From Leeuwenhoekiella nanhaiensis (GTDB lineage Bacteria > Bacteroidota > Bacteroidia > Flavobacteriales > Flavobacteriaceae): a DNA stretch of 64,000 bases. The notes beneath the pieces were generated by a model. It searched no databases, was not told where the DNA came from, and saw only the letters and a program-made list of their open reading frames with translations. A program made the position numbers and the translations under genes. The stretch spans positions 248,001 through 312,000 of the forward strand of contig NZ_KZ319288.1 in assembly GCF_002744755.1 (NCBI RefSeq), given 5' to 3'. This document shows positions 52,241-61,969 of this stretch, piece by piece. Numbering within the stretch: position 1 is the first letter of the stretch; each line of letters begins with the position of its first letter.

Positions 52241-54187
52241 ATGATCCAGGTTACTTTGCCAGACGGCAGTGTAAAAGAATTTGAAAGCGGCGTCACTCCT
52301 TTTGACGTGGCAAACAGCATCAGTGCAGGGCTTGCGCGCAACGTGATTTCTGCCAAATACAACGGGCAAACCGTTGAAATCACCACTCCCCTAACCGAGG
52401 ATGGATCGCTGGTTCTTTTTACCTGGAACGATGAGGAAGGAAAAAAAGCCTTTTGGCACTCTTCGGCACACATTCTCGCGCAGGCGCTTGAAGAATTGTA
52501 TCCGGGAGTCAAACTGACCATTGGTCCCGCCATTGAAAAGGGCTTTTATTATGATGTTGATCTGGGAGATCGTTCGCTAAGCGAAAACGACTTTAAAAAG
52601 ATTGAAGACAAAATGCTCGAAATCGCGCGCGGCAAGCACGAGTTTAGCATGCGTAGTGTTTCTAAAGCCGATGCGCTTGATTTCTATAAAAAACAGAATA
52701 ATCCCTACAAGGTTGAATTGATAGAAAACCTTGAAGACGGAAGTATCACTTTTTGCGATCACGATACCTTTACCGATTTGTGCCGCGGCGGTCACCTGCC
52801 CAACACGGCTTTTGTAAAGGCGGTTAAACTGATGAGTGTTGCCGGTGCTTACTGGCGTGGTGATGAGAACAAGCCGCAGCTTACCCGGGTTTACGGAATC
52901 TCATTCCCCAAGCAAAAAGATCTAAAAGAATACCTGGAATTGCTTGAAGAAGCTAAAAAACGGGACCATCGCAAGTTGGGTAAAGAACTTCAGCTGTTCA
53001 CATTTTCGCAGAAAGTAGGTCAGGGACTGCCATTATGGCTGCCTAAAGGTGCCGCTTTGCGGGAGCGTCTCGAAAACTTTTTAAAAGCTGCGCAGAAAAA
53101 AGCCGGCTACGAAATGGTGGTTTCTCCACACATCGGGCAAAAAGAATTATACGTGACCTCCGGGCATTATGCCAAATACGGGGAAGACAGTTTTCAACCC
53201 ATTACCACTCCGGCTGAAGGGGAAGAATTCCTCTTAAAACCTATGAATTGCCCGCATCACTGCGAAATTTACAACTCACAGCAGTGGAGCTATCGCGATT
53301 TACCGAAACGTTTTGCTGAGTTTGGTACCGTATACCGCTATGAGCAAAGTGGTGAACTGCACGGTCTTACACGTGTACGTGGGTTTACTCAGGATGATGC
53401 GCACATTTTCTGTACTCCAGATCAGCTGGATGAGGAGTTTATGAAAGTGATTGACCTGGTACTCTATGTGTTTGGTTCTCTGGGCTTTGAAAACTTTACC
53501 GCACAGGTATCGTTACGCGATCCGGAGAATAAAGAAAAGTACATCGGCTCTGATGCCAACTGGGAAAAGGCCGAAAACGCGATTATCAATGCCGCTAAGA
53601 CCAAAGGCCTTAATTACGTTATTGAAACCGGCGAAGCCGCATTCTACGGGCCTAAGCTAGACTTTATGGTGAAAGATGCCCTGGGAAGAAGCTGGCAGCT
53701 GGGAACCATTCAGGTAGATTACAACCTGCCTGAACGTTTTGAACTCAGCTACAAAGGCAGTGATAATGAGGAACACCGCCCGGTTATGATACACCGTGCA
53801 CCCTTTGGCAGTATGGAGCGTTTTGTGGCCATTTTACTAGAGCATACGGGAGGTAATTTCCCGCTTTGGCTAATGCCGCAACAAGCCATCGTACTCACGC
53901 TCAGCGAGAATTATGAGAAATACGCTCAAAATGTTTTAGAATTATTAGAAAATCACGAAATTCGCGCTACCATTGACGACCGTGGAGAAACTATGGGACG
54001 CAAGATTCGGGAGGCCGAAATGCAAAAAGTGCCCTATATGCTCATAATTGGTGAGAAAGAAGCCAAAGATGGTACGGTTTCTGTACGTAAACATGGTGGT
54101 GAAGATTTAGGAACGATGTCAGTGGCAGATTTTTCTGCCGTTATTGAGTCCGAAATCAGCAAAACACTAAAAAAATTCGAAGTTTAA
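52241..54187 (+). CDS. thrS: Threonine--tRNA ligase
   Basis: A 648-residue class II aminoacyl-tRNA synthetase that charges tRNA-Thr. The domains run in order: an N-terminal TGS domain ([17 protein letters not shown]), the second additional domain with the editing-site [17 protein letters not shown], the catalytic core ([14 protein letters not shown] with the zinc Cys, [20 protein letters not shown], and [16 protein letters not shown]), and the anticodon-binding domain ([19 protein letters not shown]). Length is normal. It is the first gene of the thrS-infC-rpmI-rplT operon. Confidence 0.98.
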   Translation: MIQVTLPDGSVKEFESGVTPFDVANSISAGLARNVISAKYNGQTVEITTPLTEDGSLVLFTWNDEEGKKAFWHSSAHILAQALEELYPGVKLTIGPAIEKGFYYDVDLGDRSLSENDFKKIEDKMLEIARGKHEFSMRSVSKADALDFYKKQNNPYKVELIENLEDGSITFCDHDTFTDLCRGGHLPNTAFVKAVKLMSVAGAYWRGDENKPQLTRVYGISFPKQKDLKEYLELLEEAKKRDHRKLGKELQLFTFSQKVGQGLPLWLPKGAALRERLENFLKAAQKKAGYEMVVSPHIGQKELYVTSGHYAKYGEDSFQPITTPAEGEEFLLKPMNCPHHCEIYNSQQWSYRDLPKRFAEFGTVYRYEQSGELHGLTRVRGFTQDDAHIFCTPDQLDEEFMKVIDLVLYVFGSLGFENFTAQVSLRDPENKEKYIGSDANWEKAENAIINAAKTKGLNYVIETGEAAFYGPKLDFMVKDALGRSWQLGTIQVDYNLPERFELSYKGSDNEEHRPVMIHRAPFGSMERFVAILLEHTGGNFPLWLMPQQAIVLTLSENYEKYAQNVLELLENHEIRATIDDRGETMGRKIREAEMQKVPYMLIIGEKEAKDGTVSVRKHGGEDLGTMSVADFSAVIESEISKTLKKFEV

Positions 54188-54203
54188 TTAAAATTTTATA
54201 GCC

Positions 54204-54761
54204 ATAGCAATACGTAGAAAAAGATCAAGAGGACCGGCAAGAGTCCAAAAACAAGACCAACACAATATCAACCAAAAGATTCGTGCCCGTGAGGTACGTC
54301 TCGTAGGGGATAATGTAGAGATGGGTATTTATCCAACCAGCAAAGCATTAGAAATTGCTCAGGAGCAGGAGCTTGACCTGGTTGAAATCTCACCAAATGC
54401 CGAACCACCGGTATGTAAGGTGATGGATTATAAGAAATTTGTTTACGAGCAAAAGAAGCGTGAAAAAGCCATCAAAGCTAAAGCTTCTAAAGTTGTTGTA
54501 AAGGAAATTCGTTTTGGTCCGAATACCGATGATCACGATTATGAATTTAAGAAAAAGCACGCGCAGAAGTTTCTTGAAGAAGGAGCAAAATTAAAAGCTT
54601 ACGTATTCTTTAAAGGACGATCAATCATCTATAAAGATCAGGGTCAGATCTTATTATTGAGGTTAGCTCAGGATCTTGAAGATTTTGGTAAAGTGGAGCA
54701 AATGCCAAAATTAGAAGGTAAACGTATGATTATGTTTATGGCTCCTAAAAAGACAAAATAG
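54204..54761 (+). CDS. infC: Translation initiation factor IF-3 with AUA start
   Basis: A 185-residue IF-3, which prevents premature subunit joining and proofreads the initiator codon. The conserved N-domain begins [16 protein letters not shown] and continues [32 protein letters not shown] and the C-domain [15 protein letters not shown] follow. No ATG, GTG or TTG lies in frame before the internal ATG at 54321, which would remove much of the N-domain. The start is therefore non-canonical: ATA at 54204 fits best (M-A-I-R-R by homology), and ATA at 54198 is the alternative. Rare start codons on infC allow IF-3 to repress its own translation, as with AUU in E. coli. Confidence 0.93.
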   Translation: MAIRRKRSRGPARVQKQDQHNINQKIRAREVRLVGDNVEMGIYPTSKALEIAQEQELDLVEISPNAEPPVCKVMDYKKFVYEQKKREKAIKAKASKVVVKEIRFGPNTDDHDYEFKKKHAQKFLEEGAKLKAYVFFKGRSIIYKDQGQILLLRLAQDLEDFGKVEQMPKLEGKRMIMFMAPKKTK

Positions 54762-54784
54762 CCTAACGGCCCTTTATAAATTTA

Positions 54785-54813
54785 AATCCCGACCTTTTTT
54801 AAAGGCCGGGATT
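54785..54813 (+). promoter_or_regulatory. Hairpin between infC and rpmI
   Basis: The sequence aatcccgaccttt, ttt, aaaggccgggatt forms a 13-position stem with a single A-C mismatch. It lies 24 bp after infC and 73 bp before rpmI. It lacks a strong downstream T run, so it looks more like an attenuator, processing site or L20-type control element than a full terminator. Confidence 0.45.
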
Positions 54814-54885
54814 GATTTTGATAGTAAATTCGCTTTGCTACAGAATCAAAGACAATAAGCGGAATAATTAAATAAACTAGGAATT

Positions 54886-55083
54886 ATGCCTAAAATGAAA
54901 ACAAAATCCAGTGCTAAGAAGCGTTTCAAGCTTACCGGAACTGGTAAAATCAAAAGAAAGCATGCGTTTAAGAGTCACATCTTGACTAAAAAGTCTAAGA
55001 AACGTAAGCTTGCGTTAACTCACGATACTTTGGTACACAAAGCGGACGAGAATAACGTAAAAATTATGTTACGTCTTAAATAA
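54886..55083 (+). CDS. rpmI: 50S ribosomal protein bL35
   Basis: A 65-residue basic ribosomal protein. [20 protein letters not shown], the [19 protein letters not shown] block and the final VKIMLRLK are characteristic. It is located between infC and rplT, as in most bacteria. Confidence 0.97.
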   Translation: MPKMKTKSSAKKRFKLTGTGKIKRKHAFKSHILTKKSKKRKLALTHDTLVHKADENNVKIMLRLK

Positions 55084-55188
55084 GCACGTAACCGGTTCAA
55101 ACTATTTTATAAACCCTGGAGTTGGGCAAAACGGTAATACGTTTTGAAAGTGACCGTAAGGTTCGCCTGCTACAAAAACAATTAAATT

Positions 55189-55533
55189 ATGCCAAGATCA
55201 GTAAATTCAGTTGCTTCTAGAGCCCGAAGAAAAAAGGTAATGAAGCAGGCCAAAGGTTACTTTGGAAGACGTAAAAACGTCTACACCGTTGCTAAAAACG
55301 CGGTAGAAAAGGCTATGCTTTATGCATACCGTGACCGTCGTCAAAAGAAGAGAAACTTCCGTTCGTTATGGATTGCCCGTATTAATGCAGGTGCCCGTAT
55401 GCACGGTATGTCTTATTCTCAGTTTATGGGTAAAGTTAAAGCTGCAAACATCGAACTTAACCGTAAGGTATTAGCAGATTTAGCGATGAATCACCCGGAA
55501 GCTTTTGAAGCAATCGTAAATAAAGTAAAATAG
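55189..55533 (+). CDS. rplT: 50S ribosomal protein bL20
   Basis: A 114-residue ribosomal protein needed for early assembly of the large subunit, and in many bacteria a translational repressor of its own operon. [40 protein letters not shown] and [20 protein letters not shown] are family blocks. It is the last gene of the operon and is followed by a strong terminator. Confidence 0.98.
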   Translation: MPRSVNSVASRARRKKVMKQAKGYFGRRKNVYTVAKNAVEKAMLYAYRDRRQKKRNFRSLWIARINAGARMHGMSYSQFMGKVKAANIELNRKVLADLAMNHPEAFEAIVNKVK

Positions 55534-55572
55534 GGCTAACGCCTAATTAATTAACAATACTCCGCTTAGAAC

Positions 55573-55602
55573 AAAAAACCCGGTCAATCGACCGGGTTTT
55601 TT
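55573..55602 (+). terminator. Rho-independent terminator of the thrS-rplT operon
   Basis: A 9-bp stem (acccggtc with gaccgggt, small aatc loop) is flanked by A and T runs (aaaaaacccgg ... ccgggtttttt). It lies 40 bp after the rplT stop. The flanking runs make it usable from both strands. Confidence 0.88.
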
Positions 55603-55710
55603 ATTGGCTGCGCCAAAGGCTATAATTTTTTGTAGGTTTAGTGTGTTTGATAAGTCAATCGCGGTTACTTAAACGGTTACACCCACTTTCTAAACCGTAT
55701 ACATTTAATT

Positions 55711-56115
55711 TTATTTCCAGTCAAAGAAAACCACTTTTTCCATATCGGGATGCAGGCTTTGCAGAACAGGACAGGTTCTTGCTGTGTTTTCCAGGATTCT
55801 GCGCTGTTTTTCTTCGGCTATGCCATACAAAGTTAATTTTACCTCAATACGCGAAATACGGCGTGGCTCTGCAGCCATAATCTTGGTGACTTCAGCTATT
55901 GAACCTTTTAAATCTGACGCTTCCATCTGATTGGCCTTAATCCCCATAACAGTAAGCATACAACTGGCTAAGGCAGTAGCTACGGTGTCTGTAGGTGAGA
56001 AAGCTTCTCCCTTTCCGTTATTATCAACAGGAGCGTCGGTAATAAAAGTATTGCCTGATTTTAAGTGCTCACACGAAGTGCGCAAATCACCCAGATAAAC
56101 TACTTTACTTGTCAT
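55711..56115 (-). CDS. OsmC family peroxiredoxin-like protein
   Basis: A 134-residue OsmC/Ohr-fold protein that probably reduces organic hydroperoxides. The two redox cysteines are in ATALASCMLTVMGI and ARTCPVLQSLHPDM, and the FSPTDTVATALASC block is typical of the YhfA-like branch. It lies 3 bp from the stop of the LysM-binding-protein fusion gene upstream and is probably co-transcribed with it. Confidence 0.9.
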   Translation of the reverse strand: MTSKVVYLGDLRTSCEHLKSGNTFITDAPVDNNGKGEAFSPTDTVATALASCMLTVMGIKANQMEASDLKGSIAEVTKIMAAEPRRISRIEVKLTLYGIAEEKQRRILENTARTCPVLQSLHPDMEKVVFFDWK

Positions 56116-56118
56116 AGA

Positions 56119-58098
56119 TTAATCCTTTAAATACGTATTGGTAGTGTTTTCAGGGATCTCAACCACAATCTCTTCCAGGTCTTCACCAAACTTTAAGATA
56201 TAGGCTGAATTGTTATAGTATCCTGAAGAAACAGGGTCCTGTATATAATGAAATTTATTCTCTACGTACTGTGTGCTATACCCGGCATCTGCGGCAGCAT
56301 ATAAGCTTTCTGCAGCAGCAAGACGAAGGAGCGTATCAAAAGTAAGATCATAGCCTCTTACCGCATAGCTGCTGGGCACATAACCGTACTTGGCTTTATA
56401 GGCATTGATGAAGGAAAGCCGACCCTCGGTATAGGCCCGGTCTACAGATGGGAAATGAAAATTGAGTTTCATCAATGTTATGTTTGAAACATCATCACTT
56501 TCATAAGCCGAACCTTTATCAGTTGTAAGTAAGGTGATTTTCTTACTTCCCAACTGGGTGGAAAGACTTGTGGTTACATTACTGATCAGCGCGATATCGT
56601 TGCTTTCCAGAATTACCCAGTTTTCAATAGTTGCAGACAATTTAGAAGCAAGATTTGAAGCACTCACATAACCGGCTCCGTTCTCTCCTTTCGGAAAAAC
56701 TACCTTAGCATCCGGATACAAGGCCAATATTTGGTTTTTAGAAGCCTGATTTTTACCATCTGCAATAACTACGATATTCTTACCTCTTCCCTCCTGCTTG
56801 ATAAAGCGGAGCATTTGTTCTTTTAAAATCTTATCTGCCGGTCTAGATTGAAACAGGTTAGCCTGCATATCGATCTCGGGAACAATTGGAGAAACCACCG
56901 GAATCGCACGCTCACGAAGCAGACGACTGGTCTTCTCCACGTTTGAGGTAAGCAAGGGACCAATGACCACATTCATCTTATCAAAATTGTTGTTGCGAAT
57001 GATCGATTCTATTTTACGATCATTTGTCGCCTGACCATCAGCACGATTGTACTGTGTATCATACACGTGTAGGTTAGTTGATATCCCAAACGCCTTCGCG
57101 GAATCTACAGCCATAAGAACCCCACTGTAAAAGTCTAAGGCGATATTCATTACCCGATCACGCTTCAATACCTGTCTTGCGATATCGCTGGTATCTGTCT
57201 GGGTTTTACCCAGGTTGAAAGGCAGCATTACCGCGACATTCTTAGTACTGAGATTGGTAAGGTTATCAGAAAGTTTTACCGCACCACCACTTACATCAAG
57301 GCTTACTTCGTCAGTGAGTTTGCCTTTCGGTAATTTAAGAATCATTCCGTTTTTGAGACCTTCCTTAAGCACCGGGTTTAAGCGGAGTAATTGCTCTTCG
57401 GTCATATCCCAACGCCGGGTAAGACTGAAAAGGGTTTCTTTTGGCTTTACTTCATAAAACGCGTAGGTATCATCTTCAAGAACCGCATCATTTGAATACG
57501 ACTTATCTGGAACATTTAAAATCGCTCCTATTTTTAGTCCGTCCTTAATTTCAGGATTCATCGTTTCGAGCTCCTCAATGGTAATACCGTACATCGCTGC
57601 CAGACCGTATTTGGTTTCTTTGGGCTTGACAATATGCTTCCGGTTGGTTACTGCGGGTTTGCCTGTTTCCTCTGCAGCCTCACTTTGCGTACTGGTGTTT
57701 GGTATTTTTACAACCTCACCACTGCGCAATTCGGCAGCATATAAATGCTTGTTATAGCGCTTGATGTCGGTTTCTGAAACTTCGTACTTTTTAGACAACT
57801 TGTATAAGGTTTCGCCTTTAGCAACGGTATGCAAAATAAATTTACCATCTGCGCTAACTTCAGAAGCGCCAGGTTCAGACTTCCCTCCCGGTAGTATCAA
57901 AACCAGCCCCGGGTAGACCCGGTTTTTAGCTTCCGGATTCAACCGATAGATCTCGTAAACGGTGACATTGTATTTATTGGCAATTGCCGAAATGGTCTCC
58001 CCTTCCTGTACGCGGTGACTTGAATAGGTTTTCTGACCTAAACTGGAACAGCTGTAAACCAAAAACAGCAATAGAAACAGAACACTTAAGTTTCTCAT
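56119..58098 (-). CDS. Lipoprotein with four LysM domains and a periplasmic-binding-protein (PBP1) fold
   Basis: A 659-residue lipoprotein with a signal peptide and lipobox (FLLLFLVYSCSS). Four LysM domains follow, each starting with a VxxxET or VxxGET motif: HRVQEGETISAIANKY, HTVAKGETLYKLSKKY, HIVKPKETKYGLAAMY and YEVKPKETLFSLTRRW. The rest, from KNVAVMLPFNLG onward, resembles the type 1 periplasmic binding fold (INVVIGPLLTSNVEKTSR-like block). LysM domains bind peptidoglycan, and the PBP1 part may bind a ligand or partner as in LpoA-type regulators. The ATG at 58098 is chosen because it starts the signal sequence. Confidence 0.88.
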   Translation of the reverse strand: MRNLSVLFLLLFLVYSCSSLGQKTYSSHRVQEGETISAIANKYNVTVYEIYRLNPEAKNRVYPGLVLILPGGKSEPGASEVSADGKFILHTVAKGETLYKLSKKYEVSETDIKRYNKHLYAAELRSGEVVKIPNTSTQSEAAEETGKPAVTNRKHIVKPKETKYGLAAMYGITIEELETMNPEIKDGLKIGAILNVPDKSYSNDAVLEDDTYAFYEVKPKETLFSLTRRWDMTEEQLLRLNPVLKEGLKNGMILKLPKGKLTDEVSLDVSGGAVKLSDNLTNLSTKNVAVMLPFNLGKTQTDTSDIARQVLKRDRVMNIALDFYSGVLMAVDSAKAFGISTNLHVYDTQYNRADGQATNDRKIESIIRNNNFDKMNVVIGPLLTSNVEKTSRLLRERAIPVVSPIVPEIDMQANLFQSRPADKILKEQMLRFIKQEGRGKNIVVIADGKNQASKNQILALYPDAKVVFPKGENGAGYVSASNLASKLSATIENWVILESNDIALISNVTTSLSTQLGSKKITLLTTDKGSAYESDDVSNITLMKLNFHFPSVDRAYTEGRLSFINAYKAKYGYVPSSYAVRGYDLTFDTLLRLAAAESLYAAADAGYSTQYVENKFHYIQDPVSSGYYNNSAYILKFGEDLEEIVVEIPENTTNTYLKD

Positions 58099-58178
58099 TA
58101 TTTTCAAATTATTTCTAAAGAACAGTACCAATACCATACCTAAATTTTTTAGGAGCTGTAAACGCGGTTTACATCAAA

Positions 58179-59711
58179 TTATTCCCACTCAATAGTTGCA
58201 GGCGGTTTTGAACTGATATCATAGACTACTCTATTAACGCCCTTAACTTTATTTATTATATCATTAGAAACTTTTTGAAGAAAGTTATAAGGCAGATTAA
58301 CCCAGTCTGCAGTCATCCCGTCTGTACTCTCAACAGCACGTAATGCCACACACTTCTCATACGTACGCTCATCACCCATCACACCTACCGAATCTACCGG
58401 CAACAGCATTGCTCCTGCCTGCCATACCTGGTCATAAAGTCCCCAATCGCGAAGGCCGTTTATAAATATCGCGTCTACTTCCTGCAAAATGCGCACTTTC
58501 TCGGCAGTGATATCGCCCAGAATACGAATGGCAAGACCGGGCCCCGGGAAGGGATGTCTCCCTAACAGCGCAGGGTTCATATCCATACTGGCACCCACAC
58601 GGCGTACTTCGTCTTTAAACAGCATGCGCAAAGGCTCGACAACCTGTAGTTTCATAAAATCAGGCAGACCACCTACATTATGGTGTGATTTAATGGTTGC
58701 CGAAGGACCTCCGGTAGCAGAAACCGACTCGATAACGTCTGGATAAATAGTTCCCTGAGCCAGCCATTTTGCGTTTTCTACCTGATGGGCTTCATCGTCA
58801 AATACCTCAATAAACACACGACCGATGGTTTTGCGTTTTTCTTCGGGATCACTCTTACCGGCGAGGGCATCCAGAAAGCGTTTAGAGGCATCTACCCCTT
58901 TTACGTTTAATCCCATTCCCTCATACTGCTTGAGTACGTCTGTAAATTCGTTTTTTCGAAGCAGGCCGTTATTCACGAAAATGCAATGCAGATTTTCGCC
59001 AATAGCCTTGTGCAACAACATTGCAGCAACTGAACTGTCTACACCTCCTGATAGACCTAGAATCACCTTATCATCGCCCAGCTTTTTCTTCAACTGGTCT
59101 ACTGTAGTGTCAACAAAACTATCAGGCGTCCAGCTTTGAGCGACTCCGGCGATGTTTACCAGAAAATTTTCCAGTATACGCTTACCATCTGTCGAGTGGT
59201 ATACTTCAGGGTGAAACTGGATCGCGTAGGTTTCTTCGCCTTCAATGCGATAAGCTGCATATTCCACATCGTGGGTGCTGGCTAATTTTACAGCTCCGGT
59301 GGGTAATTTTTTTATGGTATCGCTATGGCTCATCCAAACCTGACTACCGGCTTCAACACCCTCAAAAAAGGCCTCATTTTCTTTTACAGAAGAGAGGTTA
59401 GCCCTCCCGTATTCACGGGTATTGGACTGCCCTACTTCACCTCCGTGAAAGTGAGCCAGGTATTGCGCTCCGTAACAGACACCGAGCATCGGTTTCTTAC
59501 CGCGTATTTGCGACAGATCCGGGTGCGGAGCGTCTTCTGCTCGTACAGAACTGGGTGATCCCGAAAGTATAACGGCTTTGTAGCTGCTTAAATCTTCAGG
59601 TAATTTGTTGTAGGGTTTAATTTCGCAGAAAATATTGAGTTCCCTGATGCGTCTTGCAATCAATTGGGTGTACTGCGAACCAAAGTCTAGAATGAGTACG
59701 TTATTTTGCAT
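58179..59711 (-). CDS. guaA: GMP synthase (glutamine-hydrolysing)
   Basis: A 510-residue enzyme that aminates XMP to GMP with glutamine and ATP. The class I glutamine amidotransferase domain ([20 protein letters not shown], nucleophile Cys in [12 protein letters not shown], and QFHPEVYHS) is followed by the ATP pyrophosphatase domain ([17 protein letters not shown]) and the dimerisation domain ending PPATIEWE. Length is normal. The ATG at 59711 is preferred over a TTG two codons earlier. A candidate -7 element sits only 3 bp upstream of it. Confidence 0.98.
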   Translation of the reverse strand: MQNNVLILDFGSQYTQLIARRIRELNIFCEIKPYNKLPEDLSSYKAVILSGSPSSVRAEDAPHPDLSQIRGKKPMLGVCYGAQYLAHFHGGEVGQSNTREYGRANLSSVKENEAFFEGVEAGSQVWMSHSDTIKKLPTGAVKLASTHDVEYAAYRIEGEETYAIQFHPEVYHSTDGKRILENFLVNIAGVAQSWTPDSFVDTTVDQLKKKLGDDKVILGLSGGVDSSVAAMLLHKAIGENLHCIFVNNGLLRKNEFTDVLKQYEGMGLNVKGVDASKRFLDALAGKSDPEEKRKTIGRVFIEVFDDEAHQVENAKWLAQGTIYPDVIESVSATGGPSATIKSHHNVGGLPDFMKLQVVEPLRMLFKDEVRRVGASMDMNPALLGRHPFPGPGLAIRILGDITAEKVRILQEVDAIFINGLRDWGLYDQVWQAGAMLLPVDSVGVMGDERTYEKCVALRAVESTDGMTADWVNLPYNFLQKVSNDIINKVKGVNRVVYDISSKPPATIEWE

Positions 59712-59714
59712 AGG

Positions 59715-59722
59715 CAAAAATA
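59715..59722 (-). promoter_or_regulatory. Candidate -7 promoter element of guaA (TATTTTTG)
   Basis: On the minus strand, TATTTTTG fits TAnnTTTG and ends 3 bases before the guaA ATG. A TTTC/TTTCAG element lies about 17 bp further upstream. If used, transcription would start at or very near the A of the ATG and give a leaderless mRNA. Confidence 0.4.
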
Positions 59723-60109
59723 GTATTTCTATCTAATCTGAAAGTCTGAAAATGCGGTCAAATTTTAAGAAGATTTACACAGCCGAAAGAATTGCCTGAA
59801 CTCAATAGGGTAATGAAAACGATGATCACCGGGCTTGTGAATTCCAATGCTCGTTATCGGCAGAAAATAACCGTATATCCGTATTACAGGTAAAAAAAAA
59901 GCTTCTAAAATGGATTTTTAGCGTTATTTAAACAAAAATGGAAGAAGATAATGGTGTAAAATCAATAAAGATTATTCAGTTACACTGCGAATAGCTCAGT
60001 ATTTAAGCCTAATAATACCGAAAAAAGCAAAACCGTAGCCTAATAATTCATTTAAAGAGAATAAATGTGTAAAAATATAACTATAAACAATACTTCCAAT
60101 TAAAAAAAC

Positions 60110-60117
60110 TATATTTG
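60110..60117 (+). promoter_or_regulatory. Candidate -7 promoter element of the S24 regulator gene (TATATTTG)
   Basis: TATATTTG matches TAnnTTTG and lies 36 bp upstream of the ATG at 60154. The -33 region shows TTCC and no TTG, so only one half of the promoter is well matched. Confidence 0.5.
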
Positions 60118-60153
60118 TTAAAATATAACTCAATAGTCCCTAAGCTAACTTAA

Positions 60154-60888
60154 ATGTCTATATCTAAACAACTTAAATCCCTTCGGGAGCAGGCTGCATT
60201 GTCGCAGAAGAAAGTAGCTGCTGAACTGGGTATTACCCAGGGAGCCTACTCGCTCATTGAAAATGGTCAAAATTCTATCACGACCGATCATTTACTTACT
60301 TTGAGCCGTCTGTACAGTGTTCCTACTGATCGCATCTTAAAAGGTTCCCACAATTCGGTTATGATCAATATTTCAAACGGTTTTGTACCTCTTATAGGTG
60401 TTGAGGCTCGCGCGGGCTTTATTGAGAACAGAGATAACGAGCAATGGCTTTCTACGCTTGCGATGTTTAAGCTACCCGGTTATGAGCCTGTTGAAGGTCA
60501 AAAACTCTTTGAAGTTGAAGGCGATAGTATGATGCCTACCCTAATGCACGGTGACATTTTAATCACACAGCACATAGACGATCTTACCGAAATTTTAGAT
60601 GGCTCTGTTGCGGTAATCGTTACTCCAAAATCAGTTCTTACAAAACGTATTAAAAAAGACTTATCAAATAACGCTGTAATCTTAATTAGCGACAACAGCA
60701 AGTACGAAAGCATTTCATACGAACTTGACAACATACTCGAAATACTTATTGTACGTGGTAAAATTACCAGTTCTCTGAATGTGATCGATATGGATGCCAA
60801 CAACCGGGTTAAGCATCTGGAAAGTCAGGTAGATAAACTACAGAGTGATATGAGTAAACTCATCGAAAAAATCAATAAACTGGTTTAG
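60154..60888 (+). CDS. XRE-family regulator with S24/LexA-like C-terminal domain
   Basis: A 244-residue repressor. Residues 5-60 form a helix-turn-helix (LKSLREQAALSQKKVAAELG, then ITQGAYSLIENGQNS). The C-terminal half is a LexA/CI-type S24 domain: a possible Ala-Gly cleavage site in VEARAGFIEN, the Ser in EVEGDSMMPTLMHGD and the Lys in SVLTKRIKK. A coiled coil ends the protein (VKHLESQVDKLQSDM). It may respond to stress by autocleavage or simply use the fold for dimerisation. There is no adjacent prophage. Confidence 0.88.
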   Translation: MSISKQLKSLREQAALSQKKVAAELGITQGAYSLIENGQNSITTDHLLTLSRLYSVPTDRILKGSHNSVMINISNGFVPLIGVEARAGFIENRDNEQWLSTLAMFKLPGYEPVEGQKLFEVEGDSMMPTLMHGDILITQHIDDLTEILDGSVAVIVTPKSVLTKRIKKDLSNNAVILISDNSKYESISYELDNILEILIVRGKITSSLNVIDMDANNRVKHLESQVDKLQSDMSKLIEKINKLV

Positions 60889-60906
60889 TTCAACTCTTGA
60901 TTAAAT

Positions 60907-60935
60907 AAAAAACCCGGCAACTTGCCGGGTTTTTT
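60907..60935. terminator. Bidirectional terminator between convergent genes
   Basis: A stem of acccggcaa with ttgccgggt is flanked by A and T runs. It lies 18 bp after the S24 gene and 19 bp after the end of the oppositely oriented lipoprotein gene, so it can serve both. Confidence 0.88.
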
Positions 60936-60954
60936 ATGCTTTATGTTTTCGAGA

Positions 60955-61851
60955 TTATTGTCTGGAAACAACAGCTCTTGGGAAGGAAAGCGTATTCAGA
61001 TCCATCCCCTGAGTCTCCGGATACAAACCATTACCTGCAGCAGGATTAACTAACGGTTGAACTACAAATGGGTTACGATCATCGAAATCCGGGAAAGGTT
61101 CAACCGAAATAAATATCTTTTTAGATCTTAAATCTGGTGGGTTATTGAAACCAAAGCCCTCAACCGAAAGAATAGTCATGTTCACAAAATCTTCACCCGG
61201 AAATAAAGGGGCTTCATTATCAGTGCCACTAAAAGCAGGAGAACTGTCTTTACCTGTGGGAGCTCTAAATTTACCTGTGCTAAGCAAAACTGTTTGATTT
61301 GAAGCGTTTCTGGTCTCAACCCATCCTTCATATCTCCAACCTTCCGGCAATGTTGGTAAATTTAGACCAGCCTGAGGATTACCACTATTCGGCCTTAAAA
61401 ACCAAACACCATTCTGGTTGTTATTTACATTATCATCTGTTGGTGTCCATAAGGTAAACACACCCGATGCATTTGAGAAACTTCCTAAAGAACCATCAAT
61501 CGATAAGTCTGCAGAGTTCCCGTTAAAGGTACCGGAAAGAATTACCGTGTTACTAATCTCAGGAGAAGGGTCATTACCCGCTTCAATACTAATCTTAATG
61601 CCTGATGCGTTGTCAACTTGTCCGGTTAGGGCTGAAAACTGCTGATTTGCACGTAAACTCCTGAAACGTCCCAGTGAAATGTTTTCACCTCCCGAAACCA
61701 GCCAAACCTGATACTCAGCATCAGCGGGTAGTTGCTCAAGACGAGTAACCGACTCAAGAGTCACAGTTGTACGATCAATAGTATCATCACTTCCTGAACA
61801 GGCTGCCAAAAGACCGGCGGCAAGTAAAGCGATAAGGTTTAATTTTTTCAT
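60955..61851 (-). CDS. Lipoprotein with anti-sigma-factor (RskA-like) domain features
   Basis: A 298-residue lipoprotein (lipobox LLAAGLLAACSG, then SDD). The first mature part, LEQLPADAEYQVWLVSGGE followed by LGRFRSLRANQQFSAL, and later segments such as ISIEAGNDPSPEISNTVILSG resemble the extracytoplasmic domain of anti-sigma-K factors. There is no cytoplasmic anti-sigma region and no sigma gene beside it, so a regulatory role is doubtful. A WRYEGWVETRNASNQTVLLS strand region follows in the second half. Confidence 0.7.
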   Translation of the reverse strand: MKKLNLIALLAAGLLAACSGSDDTIDRTTVTLESVTRLEQLPADAEYQVWLVSGGENISLGRFRSLRANQQFSALTGQVDNASGIKISIEAGNDPSPEISNTVILSGTFNGNSADLSIDGSLGSFSNASGVFTLWTPTDDNVNNNQNGVWFLRPNSGNPQAGLNLPTLPEGWRYEGWVETRNASNQTVLLSTGKFRAPTGKDSSPAFSGTDNEAPLFPGEDFVNMTILSVEGFGFNNPPDLRSKKIFISVEPFPDFDDRNPFVVQPLVNPAAGNGLYPETQGMDLNTLSFPRAVVSRQ

Positions 61852-61912
61852 AAGTAGTTTTTAATTTAAGTTGTTCTGCTTTGTTAACGCAAAGAGCGCT
61901 TAAAAATTTCAA

Positions 61913-61948
61913 TAAAAAAACCAAACTACCCGAAAGTAGTCTGGTTTT
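61913..61948 (-). terminator. Rho-independent terminator downstream of aconitase
   Basis: Reading the minus strand, aaaccagactac and gtagtttggttt pair with one mismatch around a short loop, followed by a run of T. It lies 22 bp after the aconitase stop. Confidence 0.8.
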
Positions 61949-61969
61949 AATAAAGATTTAGCAAAGTAA

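Larger units (their letters stand above)
59712..60153. other. Intergenic region between guaA and the S24 regulator gene
   Basis: This 442-bp gap is AT-rich and separates two divergent genes. I see candidate -7 elements near both ends. There is no ORF, tRNA or clear repeat. The middle (about 59780-60080) contains A-runs but nothing I can name. Confidence 0.6.

Noticed and set aside
54321-54323. ATG at 54321 as the infC start
   Set aside because: It would delete a conserved part of the IF-3 N-domain that is plainly encoded in frame upstream.
58158-58172. Short hairpin gtaaac-gcg-gtttac after guaA as a terminator
   Set aside because: The stem is only 6 bp with no adjacent T run on the minus strand, so it is too weak to call.
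59712-60153. Possible tRNA or small RNA in the guaA-S24 gap
   Set aside because: I could not find a cloverleaf or a strong hairpin followed by a T run in this AT-rich gap.
60154-60888. Prophage repressor marking an integrated phage
   Set aside because: The S24 regulator stands alone between guaA and a lipoprotein gene, with no phage genes or attachment-site repeats in the window.
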